A stretch of DNA of 64,000 nt from the NCBI GenBank assembly GCA_958298945.1, contig OY282605.1:123128267-123192266 (forward strand). The letters run 5' to 3'. Made by a program: the position numbers and the translations under genes. The notes below the pieces were generated by a model. The model did no database searches and had not been told where the DNA came from. It was given only the letters and a program-made list of their open reading frames with translations. The stretch comes from Atherix ibis. Its lineage: Eukaryota; Arthropoda; Insecta; Diptera; Athericidae. Positions 22,270 through 33,829 of the stretch are shown one piece after another. How positions within the stretch are numbered: position 1 is the stretch's first letter; every line of letters begins with the position of its first letter.

Positions 22270-22800
22270 ATTGCTATTTAAAATTATAGCATAACTCTGG
22301 TCTTGGCGAACGGTAAAAGTGACATGAACACATTTTTGCTCATTAACTTTTGCTCTCCTCCATCTTTTGCACTATGCCCTTAAGGAGTTGAAGTAGTTTT
22401 GTAAAATAGTAATGGCTGTGGGAAGGTGTTTTTCAAAGCTGGATAATAAAAGCTGTACCGTCGGCATATGTTGAGGTTAGGATATAATTATGATAAGGAA
22501 TATCATGAGTATTAGTGTAATTAAGACTTAGAATTAGACTATTTCCTTGAGGGATTTACCGATGGTTATAGGATAAATATCAGAAGACTCTATATTTCAA
22601 GTTACCTAAAAATAGTAATATCAGATAGGATTTTCGTATGTCAAAATAATTGCAATGAAATTCGGCATGCCATGCAATGTTGGTAGCAATAGAACTTGGG
22701 CAGTCTTTGAGAGCATGCTCGGTAGTCAATAACGCGACGACACTGCCGAATAGTGAAATGGTCAGCTCGAACTTCAAACTGATGCTAAGAAGTCACATTC
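22270..22800 (-). mobile_element. Jockey-like LINE RT piece with altered palm motif
   Basis: On the minus strand KSYLILLFLGNLKYRVF is followed by IPQGNSLIL (compare VPQGSVLGP), THDIPYHNY, TYADGTAFIIQL and, in other frames, RWRRAKVNEQKCVHVTFTVR. The order matches the RT core of Jockey-like elements. The catalytic YADD box reads YADG at 22457-22468: the second aspartate codon GAT has become GGT. Frameshifts and stops are present. Upstream codons near 22700-22777 run into this frame but are poorly conserved. Confidence 0.65.
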
Positions 22801-23505
22801 GCAGTTTTTATAATAAAAAAACACGATTTGGAATTATATTTGCTAAGAATTTTTGATTAATTCGACAGTGGTCTATTTTTATGAAGTAATTCTTCAAAGT
22901 ACCATAAAAAATTAGATTTTAACAAGTAAATTTGTTTCACAGCGGTCACTTGGATTTTTCTCATCGATAACTGTAATACCAATTAAGTCACATGACAATT
23001 ACAATTTCGGATGGTCCATAATTAGAAGTTGTATATCCACTAATAATCATTCTAATATTTGTAATAGGAAAAGTTAACCAATTTCTTAAAGAAATAAATA
23101 AAATTATAGCATTTACTATAAAATTATAATTTTCTGCTATAATTTTATGGAATTTCATTTTAACAATGAATTTTGTTACAAAATATTACACCATCGGAAA
23201 GGGATAATTTTCATTTGCTGGTTTTATAGAAAAGTTAAGTGTTTGCCATAAAATCGGAAATTATAGAAGAAATGCTCGAAAAAAAAATTGATTTAAGTCA
23301 AATTGATATGACAAAATTTCGACAACATTATTTTTACCTTTTTTAAATTGATTCGAAAAATAATAATTGATAAAATGATGAAAATTGACATGTGCTCACA
23401 GCACCGAAACTAAAGATATTTCCTGTGGGTTTTTTTGTGCGTCCTAGAGAATCACATTTTTGTCATTTGTTATTACTTAATGGGCTAAATGTGATGCCCC
23501 TCTAG
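22801..23505. other. Unassigned AT-rich DNA
   Basis: No motif seen. It becomes GC-richer near its right end, approaching the candidate exon at 23506. Confidence 0.4.
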
Positions 23506-23663
23506 GCGTTTTTGTACCAAATTCAAAACCTAATGGAAGTGAGAACGATAGAAGTGCATTGGATGGGAACAGCACCTGTTTGCGGAGCACTTATTCGATG
23601 GCAGCCAAAATGCTCAAAGTTAATTTGGCTGAAGCTGCGAGTACGAGTATCCCCGGTCGACTG
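23506..23663 (+). CDS. Candidate host coding exon, unknown product
   Basis: This is the most gene-like segment of the window. A 158-base open segment is bounded on the left by a pyrimidine-rich acceptor (GCCCCTCTAG) and on the right by a consensus donor (CTG then GTAAGT). It encodes two bases of a split codon plus 52 residues, including VFVPNSKPNGSENDRS, NSTCLRSTYS and MAAKMLKVNLAEAASTSIPG. G+C is well above the flanks and codon use is varied. There is an N-S-T glycosylation-type triplet. The frame is closed by a stop 20 bases before the acceptor, so it fits an internal exon. I do not recognise the protein; exon status is inferred. Confidence 0.45.
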
Positions 23664-23669
23664 GTAAGT

Positions 23670-25429
23670 CGTTTATAATATCATAATTGAAGCTTATTAT
23701 CTTTCGTACTGAATTGGAAACAGAATGCAGAAAAAATCACTTCAACTTTCCAATTAAAGCAATCAGAGTTGAGAACCACCAAATGCTGATAGTCTCAGCC
23801 ACAATTTACCTTCATGAAAATCGGTTTTTCTCTGTCGTTTTTTTTTAAAATTTTTTATTTTATATAAATAATCCTCCTTGAAGAGCTATAGCAACAGCTT
23901 AAAGTTGACTTGATTATAGTAATAAAAAAAAACAACGTTAAAAATTTACAAAAATAAAAAAAAAATCGTTTTGAACTGAAAAAAGTTCGGTTGAGATTTG
24001 CGGTTTTCAAGTGAACAATTCGAAAATATTCTGCACGTTAAAGTCACATTGACATGGAAACCCACTAAATTTTGATCGGATCAGATTAAGTGCAGAGAGG
24101 GAGGGTCTGGTGGTGGCCTCGCGTAATATGAGTGCCCAACTAAATCTTCTTATGAAATTACTTTTGAGTCGCCTACCTACAATTTGTATTTAAAAATAAA
24201 ATGCAGAAAGTATTAAATACTGAAGCGAATATAATCAGAGGAATTAAGTGAACCATTGTGAAAAGCTTGTTTGGTGGAGCAGGTAAAAAAGGTTTGGGCG
24301 CTGAGTCAGAAGGACAGGAGGTTAACGAATGAAAACAAGCATCAATTTTCATCGGCACTCGGAATAAATACCATAAGAAGACGACCGATTACTGTGTGTT
24401 CACACCAATCGGATTCGGAATCGGAATCAGAATCGGCGTCCGAATCGGAATCTGGGATCTTAATCTGAATTTGGATTCGAATTATTTTCATTAATTTCAG
24501 GCTGACTCCATTGGAGCGAGTGGTGATGGTCTTCAGAAGGAATACTGGATGCGTGCGCCACCTTCCTTTGCATGTGAGGCTCGATTCGATTAGGTCAGGT
24601 GATAAAAAGCTGGAAGCGATGATCACGAAATTGTAAACGTATCTGCAAAATCCACTCATTCTCAAAACCTCATGTAAAAATCGACTAAATTTCAAATCCG
24701 ACAAAAAAAAAGAAGAAAAATTCCCTTTTCCGATGGTATTTAAAAAATATGTTATCCATTGCGGTGAGCCTCGAGAAGTGTCTCATAAATAATGTCGCCC
24801 CGCTTCCAGGTGCATTCGTCTACATGCACTTTACTTGACGCTTCAGTTCAGATTGTTTTGAAATTTTTCTCATATTTTCTTATTTCACGGATTTTAATCG
24901 TTTCTAGACAACTAACCAAAAAAACAAAACATCTCTCAAACGGTAATGATTATAATACGTTCTGCAGACCCTGAACTAACCCACAGTTCATGGATCCTGA
25001 GAAGGCGTAACCCCCAACCTCATCTCAGTGCCATGCTGCCAATTGAAAATCGCAATCATAATTAATAGTATTGAATCAGGAAATGATTACGAAATCGAAA
25101 GGTATTGTTAGACACCGCCATTAATGTGTATTGGGATCTATTGGGTGTGGTGCCGGAGGTATCATTATTATTGATGTTATTTGCTTGTTGGAATTTTACT
25201 TCCAATTTGCTTGAAGGCATGCGTGTCAGTCAGATGTGTGCATACGAGAATGTAGCATGTTTGCGGATTCGATGCCATTGAAAATGAACATGAAGTTTTC
25301 TAAAAAAATCAATAAAATCATTTGTAAAAACTCACATAAAAGAGAAAAATAATTTAATAACAAAAACTATAAAATTTAATTCCCGGTTTTGCGGTTCTTC
25401 GTTATTTTCCGCTCAGAATTCAATTTCTT
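23670..25429. other. Unassigned DNA, partly GC-richer
   Basis: 24230-24620 has balanced composition and open frames on both strands (120 codons on minus), but these are driven by a hexanucleotide repeat and lack splice pairs or known motifs. 24980-25280 is also GC-richer. The rest is AT-rich. I cannot support a gene. Confidence 0.4.
24407..24455. repeat. Imperfect TCGGAA hexanucleotide microsatellite
   Basis: About eight units of ATCGGA/TTCGGA type, with an interruption GGCGTCCGA. As a multiple of 3 it translates as alternating Ser-Glu on plus and Ser-Asp on minus, which inflates the overlapping frames. Confidence 0.85.
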
Positions 25430-27840
25430 AAAGATATTATCCTATTTTTTTGAGAGAATTTTAGCAAAACTTTTATTTTTCGAAACGATTTCTTTAAAAC
25501 TAGAAAAAATATGAATCGACAAAATTTAAAACCTAAAAAAAATATGATACAAATGTAATGTTTTCAAATTGATTCTCTAATCTTTTGGGCCAAATTTTAT
25601 GTTCGAATAAAAATTTTAATGTCACTCTAAGCGTATTCAAAGTAGAAAAGTAGAAATTATTAAAAATATTGTATGATATTTTTGAAAATGTTTAAAATTA
25701 TTTTTACTTAATTTTATAAAAAAAATTGTTTTTTAACCAAAAAGGAATTGTGAAAATTTTTAGGATCTTATTCCAATTGTAATTTTAAAGGGGAATGTTT
25801 AACTATATTATCGAGAGTAAAGGTATAACGAACACTATTTTTTAAATTGTCGTTTAGCTTGATTGTTTTTGATTAACATTCTGTCTACAAATAAATCAAT
25901 AAAAAACCAATTCACAAAGGATTGAATAGTTCTTATAAAAAAAAGATTTTATGAAAAAAATCAGGTCAAAAAATTGTTTTTTTAATCAAAGAGGAATTGT
26001 AAAAAGTATATTTACAGGGGGTATTTCGACCTTATTCCAATTGTAATTTCAAATGGGAATTATTTTTTAATTAAAATTTTTTATACTCTGTTTAAATTAA
26101 CATTATTTTAAAAAAAAATTGAAAAATAAATTTATAGCAAACATTTTAGCAAAAATTATCGACAGTAAAAGTAGAAGGGACACTTTTTTTAAATTACCGT
26201 TTAAATTATTCGTTTTTGGATAAAATTTTGACTAAGAATATTTCAATAAAAAAACAATTTAAAAAGGATCGATTGGTTCAAATAATTGTTTTTTAACTAA
26301 AGAGGAATTGTGAAACGTGCACTTATAAGGGGTATTTGAACCTAATTCCAATTATACTTTTAAATGGGAATTTTTTTTAAATAAAATTTTTATAACTTTA
26401 CAAAGTTAACATAAGTGAAAAAAAATTGAAAAATAAATTTAAGTAAGAAATATTATCAAATAAAAATGATCTAAATAGCAAAATTATGCGGGATACTTGC
26501 ACGAGTCAAATGACTGCAGTCGAATTTGGACTAAATTTTGATATTTTGATATAAAACTTATGTAAATAATATTGAAAAAATAAAAGGGTACATTTCGAGC
26601 TAAATTTTTAAATTTCAAATCAAAAATTTCAAATTTTAAACTCGACAAAAGAAGAAAATTTTCCAAAAATCTTAAATAATTGTTTGAAATAATTATATTT
26701 AAGGGCAAAGAAGAATAAAGAAATTAATTTTTGGAAGACTGAAAAAAATTTTACTTCTAGTCTACACGTGGGTTTATTCTCTTTTAGACCAATTTTCATA
26801 GAAAAATTTACTTAGATCTCAAACAAAATAAATTTCAACCTAAAAAAATAAGTTTTCATTTTTATAAAAAAATTAATTATTTACCATTTATGAAAAATAA
26901 GGGTAATTATTGAATGAAAATGTTCAACGAATACTTTTTATTTGCGAATGACTTTATATCTTTTGAAAGACTTATTTTTCATTTTTACTTTAACTCATAT
27001 TATGTATTAAATAAAAATTTGAAATAGAAATTGCCATAAAAAATAATACTTTTAGAAAAAAATAGTAAGTTTGACGAACATTTTTTAGGGGTTTTTCTCT
27101 GACTTAGTCCATTTTGGGCCAAATTTTTAGTTTGAAATCGACAATTTAAAATCAAGTCCCACCAAAACGAAAATTTTGTGACCAAAAAGAATTGTTTTAA
27201 ATTTTTTAAATAAATTATTTATTCTTAATGTAAAATGAAGAAAAATATTAGCAAATTCAACTCAAATGAAAATTATTACAATATATTTTTATGGAATGCA
27301 CTTCAACTTGCTCCCTTTTGGGAAATAATTTTTCATAATTTTTTAAATATATTTCATAAATAGAATTAATTGTGTTTTAATTTAAACCAAACAACTATTA
27401 TTCTTTATGGAAATAAAAATAGAGCAATAATGGGGCAAAAAATAATAAATTTAAACGAAATGGAAATGTTGGACGAATACTTTTTTTTTTCGAATGACTA
27501 CATATCTTTTAGGGGCAGCATTTTATTTTTACTATAAATAATTTTTTTTTAATTATTAATATTTGTCCAAATTTAAAAGTTGACATAGAAAATAATACTC
27601 TTAGAACAAAGCAGAGAGTAGAAGGGACTTTTTTTTACGCTGCACTCTGCTGCGTAATTCAATTTTGGTCCACTCTCAGTAAGGTCATTTTTGTTTTTTA
27701 GTTTCAAATTGAAAATTTTAAATTAAAAGCAAACAAAAAATGGCAGTTTAAGAGTCCAAGAGGAATTATTTGTAAATTTATTAATTTTATCAACTACAAA
27801 TTTTTATAACAAGTTGATTTACGTAACTAATTAATTAATA
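25430..27840. repeat. Diverged long-period tandem repeat, AT-rich
   Basis: The phrase AGGAATTGTG or GAGGAATTGT followed by a TTCCAATT block recurs at about 25742, 25990 and 26302. GGGAAT then TTTTTTAA-TAAAATTTT recurs in step. Further right, GACGAATACTTTTT followed by GCGAATGACT (26932) recurs as GACGAATACTTTTTTTT then CGAATGACTA at 27472, about 540 bases on. Units seem to be about 250-310 bases or doubled to about 540, heavily diverged. It contains no transposase or RT motif. It may be an old satellite or the non-coding interior of an element. Confidence 0.55.
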
Positions 27841-28581
27841 AAATTGTGCAGCAGCAAGTAGCAGTAAACACCCATCGACGTTTCTCAAACTAACGAGAAT
27901 TGGATGACCATTAGTAAGAAAAAACTCGAGGCCATTATCTGTTTACTCTTTGATAAGTGTTTCGGGGGAAGGGTTATAGAGGAAAGTTCTCTTTCGAAAG
28001 GATTATGATGATAGAATAAACGGGTGTGAAATGTTTGGTAGGGGGAAATGCACAGGTGCTGGATGAAAGGAACATTAAGATCACAATGTATTACGCACAT
28101 AAAAGGTGGCATCAAAAATTTCACGGATTATCTTGGATTGTAACGCCTACAAGCGATACGAATTGGAACGTTTCGTTGAATCCCAGAACTCAATTCCATA
28201 AGTCTAAATAGGTTCTATGATATATTTAAAGTTTAATGTTTAAAGTTTAATATTTATTATTAGCTTTGAACGTTTATCCAGTAGTCTAAGAAGATGTGGT
28301 CTCTTATCTGGGTTAAGTCCTGAGTAATGTACTTTAGCATATGGAGGAATCATGTTGCCATTTAGTCATAAAGGGATAGGTTATTCTCGGCAAAGAGTGA
28401 AAGTACTGTGAGCACTCTCTTGTTAATTTACTTTGGCTTTCGATCTCATAAACCTGGCATGTAGACTATCAATAGGGGATTTTAAATTACAAAAGGCTAT
28501 ATCAGGGTTTGTATGAGTAGTAAGTGTGGCCGCATAATTTGCGTAAGTGCCTTATAATCAGATGGATATAAATATACGAGG

Positions 28582-28604
28582 GTCATTCAACAAGTACTTA
28601 GCCT
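28582..28604 (+). repeat. Left terminal inverted repeat of the mariner
   Basis: The 23-base core begins GTCATTCAACAAG and ends TTAGCCT. It matches the right repeat perfectly in inverted orientation. The outermost bases (CGAGG left, CAAC right) differ. Confidence 0.92.
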
Positions 28605-28640
28605 ACAAAAGAAAAACGAAAATTTTGGAAAGGTGGCAAT

Positions 28641-29708
28641 TTATTTTTCCACATAATCTCCTTCAAGCTCGATACACTTGGCCCAGCGATGCTCTAACTT
28701 TTTTAACCCGTCCAAAAAATACATTTTCTCGAGGGAAGCAAAATAGGCCTCCATGGCGACGATGACCTCCTCATTCGACCCAAATCTATTCCCGGCGAGT
28801 GATTTTTTCAGGTTTGGAAACAAAAAGTAATCTTGAGAGTACGGTGGACGGGGCAGCAATTCGTAGCGCAATTCGACCAATTTGGCCATGGCGACGGCGG
28901 AGGTGTGAGCCGGCGCGTTGTCGTGGTGGAACAGCACTTTTTTCTTCGCAAAGCGGGGCCGCTTTTTCTTCAATTCGACGTCAAATCGGCCCAATAAGTC
29001 AGCATAGTAGCGCCCCGTGATTGTTTAACCCTTCTCGAGGTAATCGATGTGGATCACACCTTGTGAATCCCAGAAAACGGTGGCCATCACCTTTCCGGCC
29101 GATCGAACAGTCTTCGCCTTCTTCGGAGCACGTTCGCCGGGTGAAGTCCACTGTTTCAACTGTTCCTTGGTCTCTGGTGTGTACCAGTGAATCCATGTTT
29201 CATCGACGGTCACGAAACGACTCAAGAACTCCGCTGGATTGCGCTGAAACAGCGCCAAACACGTCGCCGATGTGGTCTCACGGTTGCGCTTGTTTTCCGG
29301 TGTGAACAAACGCGGCACCCATCGCGCCGACAGCTTTCTCATGCCTAGTTCTTCGTGTAGAATATGATGCACCGTTCCTACTGCGATGCCCACAGTCTCA
29401 GGTATCTCGTGAACCTTCAATCGACGGTCTGCCAACACGAGATCGTGGACTTTCTTAACGTTTTCCTCCGTAGCAGCCGTTTTCGGGGCACCTGGGCGTG
29501 GCTCATCAAAAACCGACGTGCGGCCACGAACAAACTCGTTAAACCAATTCTTGACGGTCGCCATCGAAGGAGAAGAGTCACCATATACAGCATCCACGCG
29601 ATCTTTCATTTCGCCGCGCGTTTTCCCTTTCAAAAACAAGAATCTAATCACCGAACAATATTGTTCTTTTTCCATTTTTGTGTAACCGACCGACACGGTC
29701 GCTTTCAA
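28641..29708 (-). pseudogene. Mariner transposase, one nonsense codon and a damaged third catalytic site
   Basis: The frame spans 355 codons plus a final stop; the conventional start is Met12 (MEKEQY, codon at 29673-29675). N-terminal helix-turn-helix DNA-binding region roughly residues 13-125 (GDSSPSMATVKNWFNEF), WVPRL linker at 130-134, first catalytic Asp169 in VTVDETW, second Asp263 in HHDNAPAHTS. Codon 228 is TAA (29025-29027) where relatives usually have Lys in an EKG-K-T-TG stretch. The usual YSPDLAPSDFF motif reads YSQDYFLF: five codons are missing, so the second and third aspartates are 29 residues apart instead of the D34D of this family. No frameshift is present. Cut-and-paste transposition by this copy is not expected. 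Confidence 0.93.
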
Positions 29709-29806
29709 AGGCTCTCAAAACAAAACTAATGAAGGGAATCGACTGACAGTAGGCTACTAAAAGAATGTACTGCACGATGGTGTGACAGCAGTTCTATCGG
29801 GCGGTG

Positions 29807-29829
29807 AGGCTAAGTACTTGTTGAATGAC
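29807..29829 (-). repeat. Right terminal inverted repeat of the mariner
   Basis: Inverted perfect match of the 23-base left core, lying upstream of the transposase start. The element ends four bases further, at 29833, before the duplicated TA. Confidence 0.92.
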
Positions 29830-30075
29830 GTTGTATGAATATAAAATGGGACCAAGAATACTACCTTGTGAGATTCCACCTGAAATATGGTATAATTCTT
29901 GGGGATTCTCTTTTAACTATAATATGGAAACGATATAGATAGTGACATGAATCAATAATAAGGTAGCATACTAAAAAAAGGAAGCTCTTAAGTTTCCAGA
30001 GGAGCCCACGATCAAAAGCTTCGGCAGTATCTAAAAATACCCCTGGGCAATATTCGTTCCTCACAAGAAAGGATG

Positions 30076-33000
30076 CAATGTAATCAAAAATAATTTTTTT
30101 TTGAAGTCTAATATAAATTAATTATTCTTAAAATAAAAATTAAGATCCAAGAATGTGAATAAAAAAAATTGACAAATACGAGAGGACGGATACTTCCAGA
30201 GCTTAAGAGGGATTATTTTTTAGAACATTTTAACCCATTTTTTTTGAGAAAAATTATTTTAGTAATTCCTATAAAAAAATACCATAATGAAAACCTCAAC
30301 TTTTATTTAATTTTTTTTCTTCTAATATTTAAATTTAAAAAAATAAAAACTTACTTACAGACCTGAGATCTGCTCCCCTCGTTGTATTGAATGTACACAC
30401 AAACGATTAGTTTGGTAATAAATTTGAATAGAATAAAAATGACAGTAAAAATCATATTTCTTGGGTGATATAGATTTTCTTCTAATAAAGGAAACGGAAA
30501 TTGATTAAAAATGTGATAAATTTCTCAGCCATAATTCACTTTTGTCATTTAAAAGTTAATTCCGTCTATGTTCCGTTTTTTGTTCGAGACTATCATTTTT
30601 CTGTTTTTGTAGTTTTTTTTTTGTCTATTTGAAAATTATTTCTCATTACCCATTATAAGTTTGAGATTTTCTTCGTTTTTTTCTAAATATATATATTTCT
30701 ATAAAAAAAATTTCTTTATATAATTTTTGGGTAATTTTCCAAGCAATTTCCCCTCCAAGGTATGACAAGAAACCAAAAAAAACCTAATCATTTATGAGTA
30801 GATATTACCACCATTAGTTCATTTGGTTGGTTGGTGAAAACCATTAACAATAATTTTATTGCTGTATTAAAAATTTCCAAAATAAAAACTAACAATAAAA
30901 ATAAAAATTCAATAATTTTATTGTAGGATAAATTTCAATCTGCGTTTATATACGAATAGGTAAAAAAATACACACAATTTGGAACATGCGAGTTTCTTTA
31001 CTCAGAAACGTAATTACCTGTTCATGGGACGGAGTTAGTTATTGTTTTTTTTTTTAATCTTTTATAATTTTAAGTAAAGTTTTTATATTTTACCTTATTT
31101 TTGATGGTATGTTAATTTGCATTTTGAAAAAAAAAACTCTTAGCATTATGAGTGATTTTCTTTACCAAATGAAAAATAATTTAAACAGGAGATTTACATA
31201 AATTAACAATTAAAAAAAAGCATAAAAAATTATTAAAGAAGGCAAAACTGAAAGTAATTTCATAAAAGAGCATAAAATCATTAACAAAAAGAGACCATCA
31301 AGAGTTCTATGTTATTTGCCATAACACGTTCAATAAATGGCAAAAGATATTTCCAACTTTACGTTTGTATGCGTTTTAATCTATTCCAGCGCCATTGTTT
31401 CATTTATTCTCCACGGTCTTTTTACTTTTATTTATAAATTTATTTTTTAAAATACTTTGAATAATTAATAAAAAAAAGCTAATAAAACCACCATAAAGCT
31501 CCGTCTTCATATAATTTAATTATGCTGCTGTTGCGGTACTGCAAGAACCAGGGGGATGGGATTGGGGGATAGTGTGATGGCTTATATAAGAGACAATTGT
31601 CTGGGCTGGGGCAGTATTTGTCAAGTTATTTTGACGTGATAGTTCCTTTGAATTTGGATTACTGTGCTGGTAGATTTTGGCGCTATTTACGAATAAGTAT
31701 ACGATTGTGAATAATAGAGTTTCGAAGCGGAGCGCCATCTGGATAAGGATAGGATATCGATGGGCTCAGAAATGTAATATGTTCTTGTGCTCTAAATAAA
31801 TTGCCGAGACAGTCTCTTCGGTTGTTTAGACTATAAAGTCGTTGTATTATCTGGTAAGACTGTTGTCGTCAATAAGACAGACGATGGACGGACGGCTTAG
31901 CATGGCAATTCAGTCGATCAGAGCCAGTATTTGCATGGCAACCGACCACTTAGTAGAGAGCATAGCCTTAGAAGTTGAGTGAAAGACAGGCCTTAGATCT
32001 GTCGAAGTGATTAATGATTAATGGCATGGCACATATTTGAAGTGCGATAACAAACACACCCCCTTCTCGTGTAGACGCCTTCTTTTTTGTTGATTTTTCA
32101 ACAATTTCTGTTGATCGGCTATGTCGGGGATGTCTGCATTTTGGATTTCCTGCCAAAAAGTGCCTGGGCCATGTGCATTTGAATTATTCCAGCACATGTA
32201 GTCGCATTTAGATATGTCTGCGCGTACAAAAACGAATACTTTGTGGAGCGCGTAATCGGCGTATCTGAAATTTCAATGGATTCACCGAAGACATCCCACT
32301 GGGATCAATTGAATCAGAGATATTGGACCATGGCACCATCAGCTTTTACGAGTAGATGCGCAATCGCTGAAACTGAAGACCATGTTCAGTTAGAATTATG
32401 AACGCATGCTGGTACCAATAATGACGATAGTTGACGCACTTGACTGAACATATCATATCACAATGGCGTACATTCAGTCAGATTTATTATCTTCATTTAC
32501 ATTTTATATTTTTTTATTTAAATAATAAGATTTTATTTGAAGAGTAATAATCGATTCGGGGTGTTTGCATGTCAATCGACTAGATGAGATTTTATGGAAA
32601 ATTTGTACCAGTTCGAAATTTGTAAATCAACAAAATTTTTCATTAATTACGAAAGGGGGTGCTGGTTTTCTGTTTTTTTTCTTCAAACTAAATTTAATCA
32701 AAGCATTTTATGCTAATCAAAAAAGAAAGATAATGAGTTGTGACATTTTCAGATGAAAATGTACACCATAGAGTCAGTTTTCGCTGATACAATGGCTTGT
32801 TCACAGTCATTTGTGGATTTTTAGAGCCTGCCATGTACGAAAATTGAAAGTATGCACTAAAGCCTCTTGGTCCAGTATCCAATCGGTGTACCTTTATTTA
32901 CAATTGTTTGATTTATTTGGTGATAAAACAGTCCATAATATTAAATAATAAACTTTAAGCTAAATAAAGATTATTCTAAACGATAAATATATTTACCGAA

Positions 33001-33829
33001 ATCACGTTAAAAAAGAAGCACGTTATAAAAAAATTTACTGAACTATCAGCCAAACATGGCTGTGTCAGAACACTTCACCGCTTTTGTAGGAAATTTCTGC
33101 GCATTTTTAATTTTAGCAGTAGTTATGGCAGTTTTAAAACTATATAAATATTATCTTGAACGAGATATATTTTCAACAATTGTCACATGACAGGATAGGA
33201 ACTTTCCGAACGTCTTTCCGATCAACGGAATTCGCTTTTGTAAAATTTTTATGCGATAAAATATTCACCAATGTACATAAATATTTGTACTCATATTTTT
33301 CAATTACACTAATTTTTATTTTTTTAAATATATTTTAATAAAAATCATATTTTAATGTCAAAGAAATTAAAAATCCATTTTCATTGTATGAGTGCATCGT
33401 AGCACCGAAGACCCTGTTGTTATACACAAAATCCTAATAAAGTTGAAAGCAAAAATGCAGTTTTATTATTAACACTTAAAGGGTTAAAATTTAATTCCGA
33501 TAATATTTTTTTTTTTAAAAAAAATTTGAATGCTAAATAGCAAAATTGGAAGTGCTATAATTTTCTTTAATTTTATTTCTTTGTTTATACAGATGGGAGG
33601 ACAACTTGGGCCTAGGGCAGAGGCTACGTTATTGTAGCAGAGGCCATCATAAGGGTTAAAAAAATTTCCATGCGCAGTTGATCTGGTGTTAATAAATAAT
33701 AATTGTTTTTGTTGATAAAAAATTTCAGAAATTGTTATAAATATTAAAATTTTTTAAATGTACAACAATATTAATTAATTATTTTGTTATACACTGTAGT
33801 TTTTCTGTTCCAGGTCGATTTGGTTTAGC
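30076..33829. other. Unassigned DNA with a GC-richer middle
   Basis: 30080-31500 is AT-rich with no signal. 31500-32470 is GC-balanced and holds a weak candidate first exon (listed separately) and a TATATAAG box at 31580-31587 on the plus strand. 32500-33830 is AT-rich again. No transposon motif is visible. Confidence 0.4.
31520..31738 (-). CDS. Short frame with signal-peptide-like start, doubtful gene
   Basis: The 72-codon frame begins MALRFETLLFTIVYLFVNSA: a basic residue, about 13 hydrophobic residues and a small-residue cleavage-like site. The rest is polar (Ser, Thr, Asn, Pro, Gln) with no cysteine pattern. The bases before the ATG (CTATCCTTATCCAG) also look like a splice acceptor. A possible donor GTAAAT lies within codons 16-18, so only the signal peptide may be coding. 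G+C is higher than in the flanks. I recognise no family, and chance is a real alternative. Confidence 0.25.
   Translation of the reverse strand: MALRFETLLFTIVYLFVNSAKIYQHSNPNSKELSRQNNLTNTAPAQTIVSYISHHTIPQSHPPGSCSTATAA

Larger units (their letters stand above)
28577..29833 (-). mobile_element. Near-complete mariner element, 1257 bases
   Basis: TA dinucleotides flank the element at 28575-28576 and 29834-29835. The terminal inverted repeats share a perfect 23-base core (28582-28604 and 29807-29829) with different outer few bases. One transposase gene fills most of the interior on the minus strand. Length and layout match full-size mariners (about 1.25-1.3 kb). It sits in the RT domain of a LINE. 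G+C is clearly higher than in the surroundings. It is by far the best preserved transposon in the window, so it is probably the youngest, but its gene carries two disabling changes. Confidence 0.95.
27890..30075 (-). mobile_element. Jockey-like LINE RT piece, interrupted by mariner 28577-29833
   Basis: Minus strand, 5' to 3': YCPGVFLDTAEAFDR and GLLWKLKSFL (30050-29970), then in another frame SGGISQGSILGPILYS (29880-29836). Here the mariner intervenes. Left of it come THTNPDIAFCNLKSPIDSL and an FTL segment (28530-28400), then TYGIEFWDST (28190), and LNVPFIQHL through RELSSITLPPKHL (28080-27960). All are in the order expected for Jockey-like RT and its tail. The palm aspartates are lost: the site reads YAATL instead of YADDTAL. 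Multiple stops and frameshifts. Without the mariner the piece is about 930 bases. Confidence 0.75.

Noticed and set aside
24342..24704. 120-codon minus frame with Ser-Asp repeats
   Set aside because: Its most protein-like part is the TCGGAA microsatellite. The rest lacks motifs and splice sites.
28799..29729. Plus-strand frames of 73-121 codons over the mariner
   Set aside because: Shadows of the transposase gene, which is clearly coded on the minus strand.
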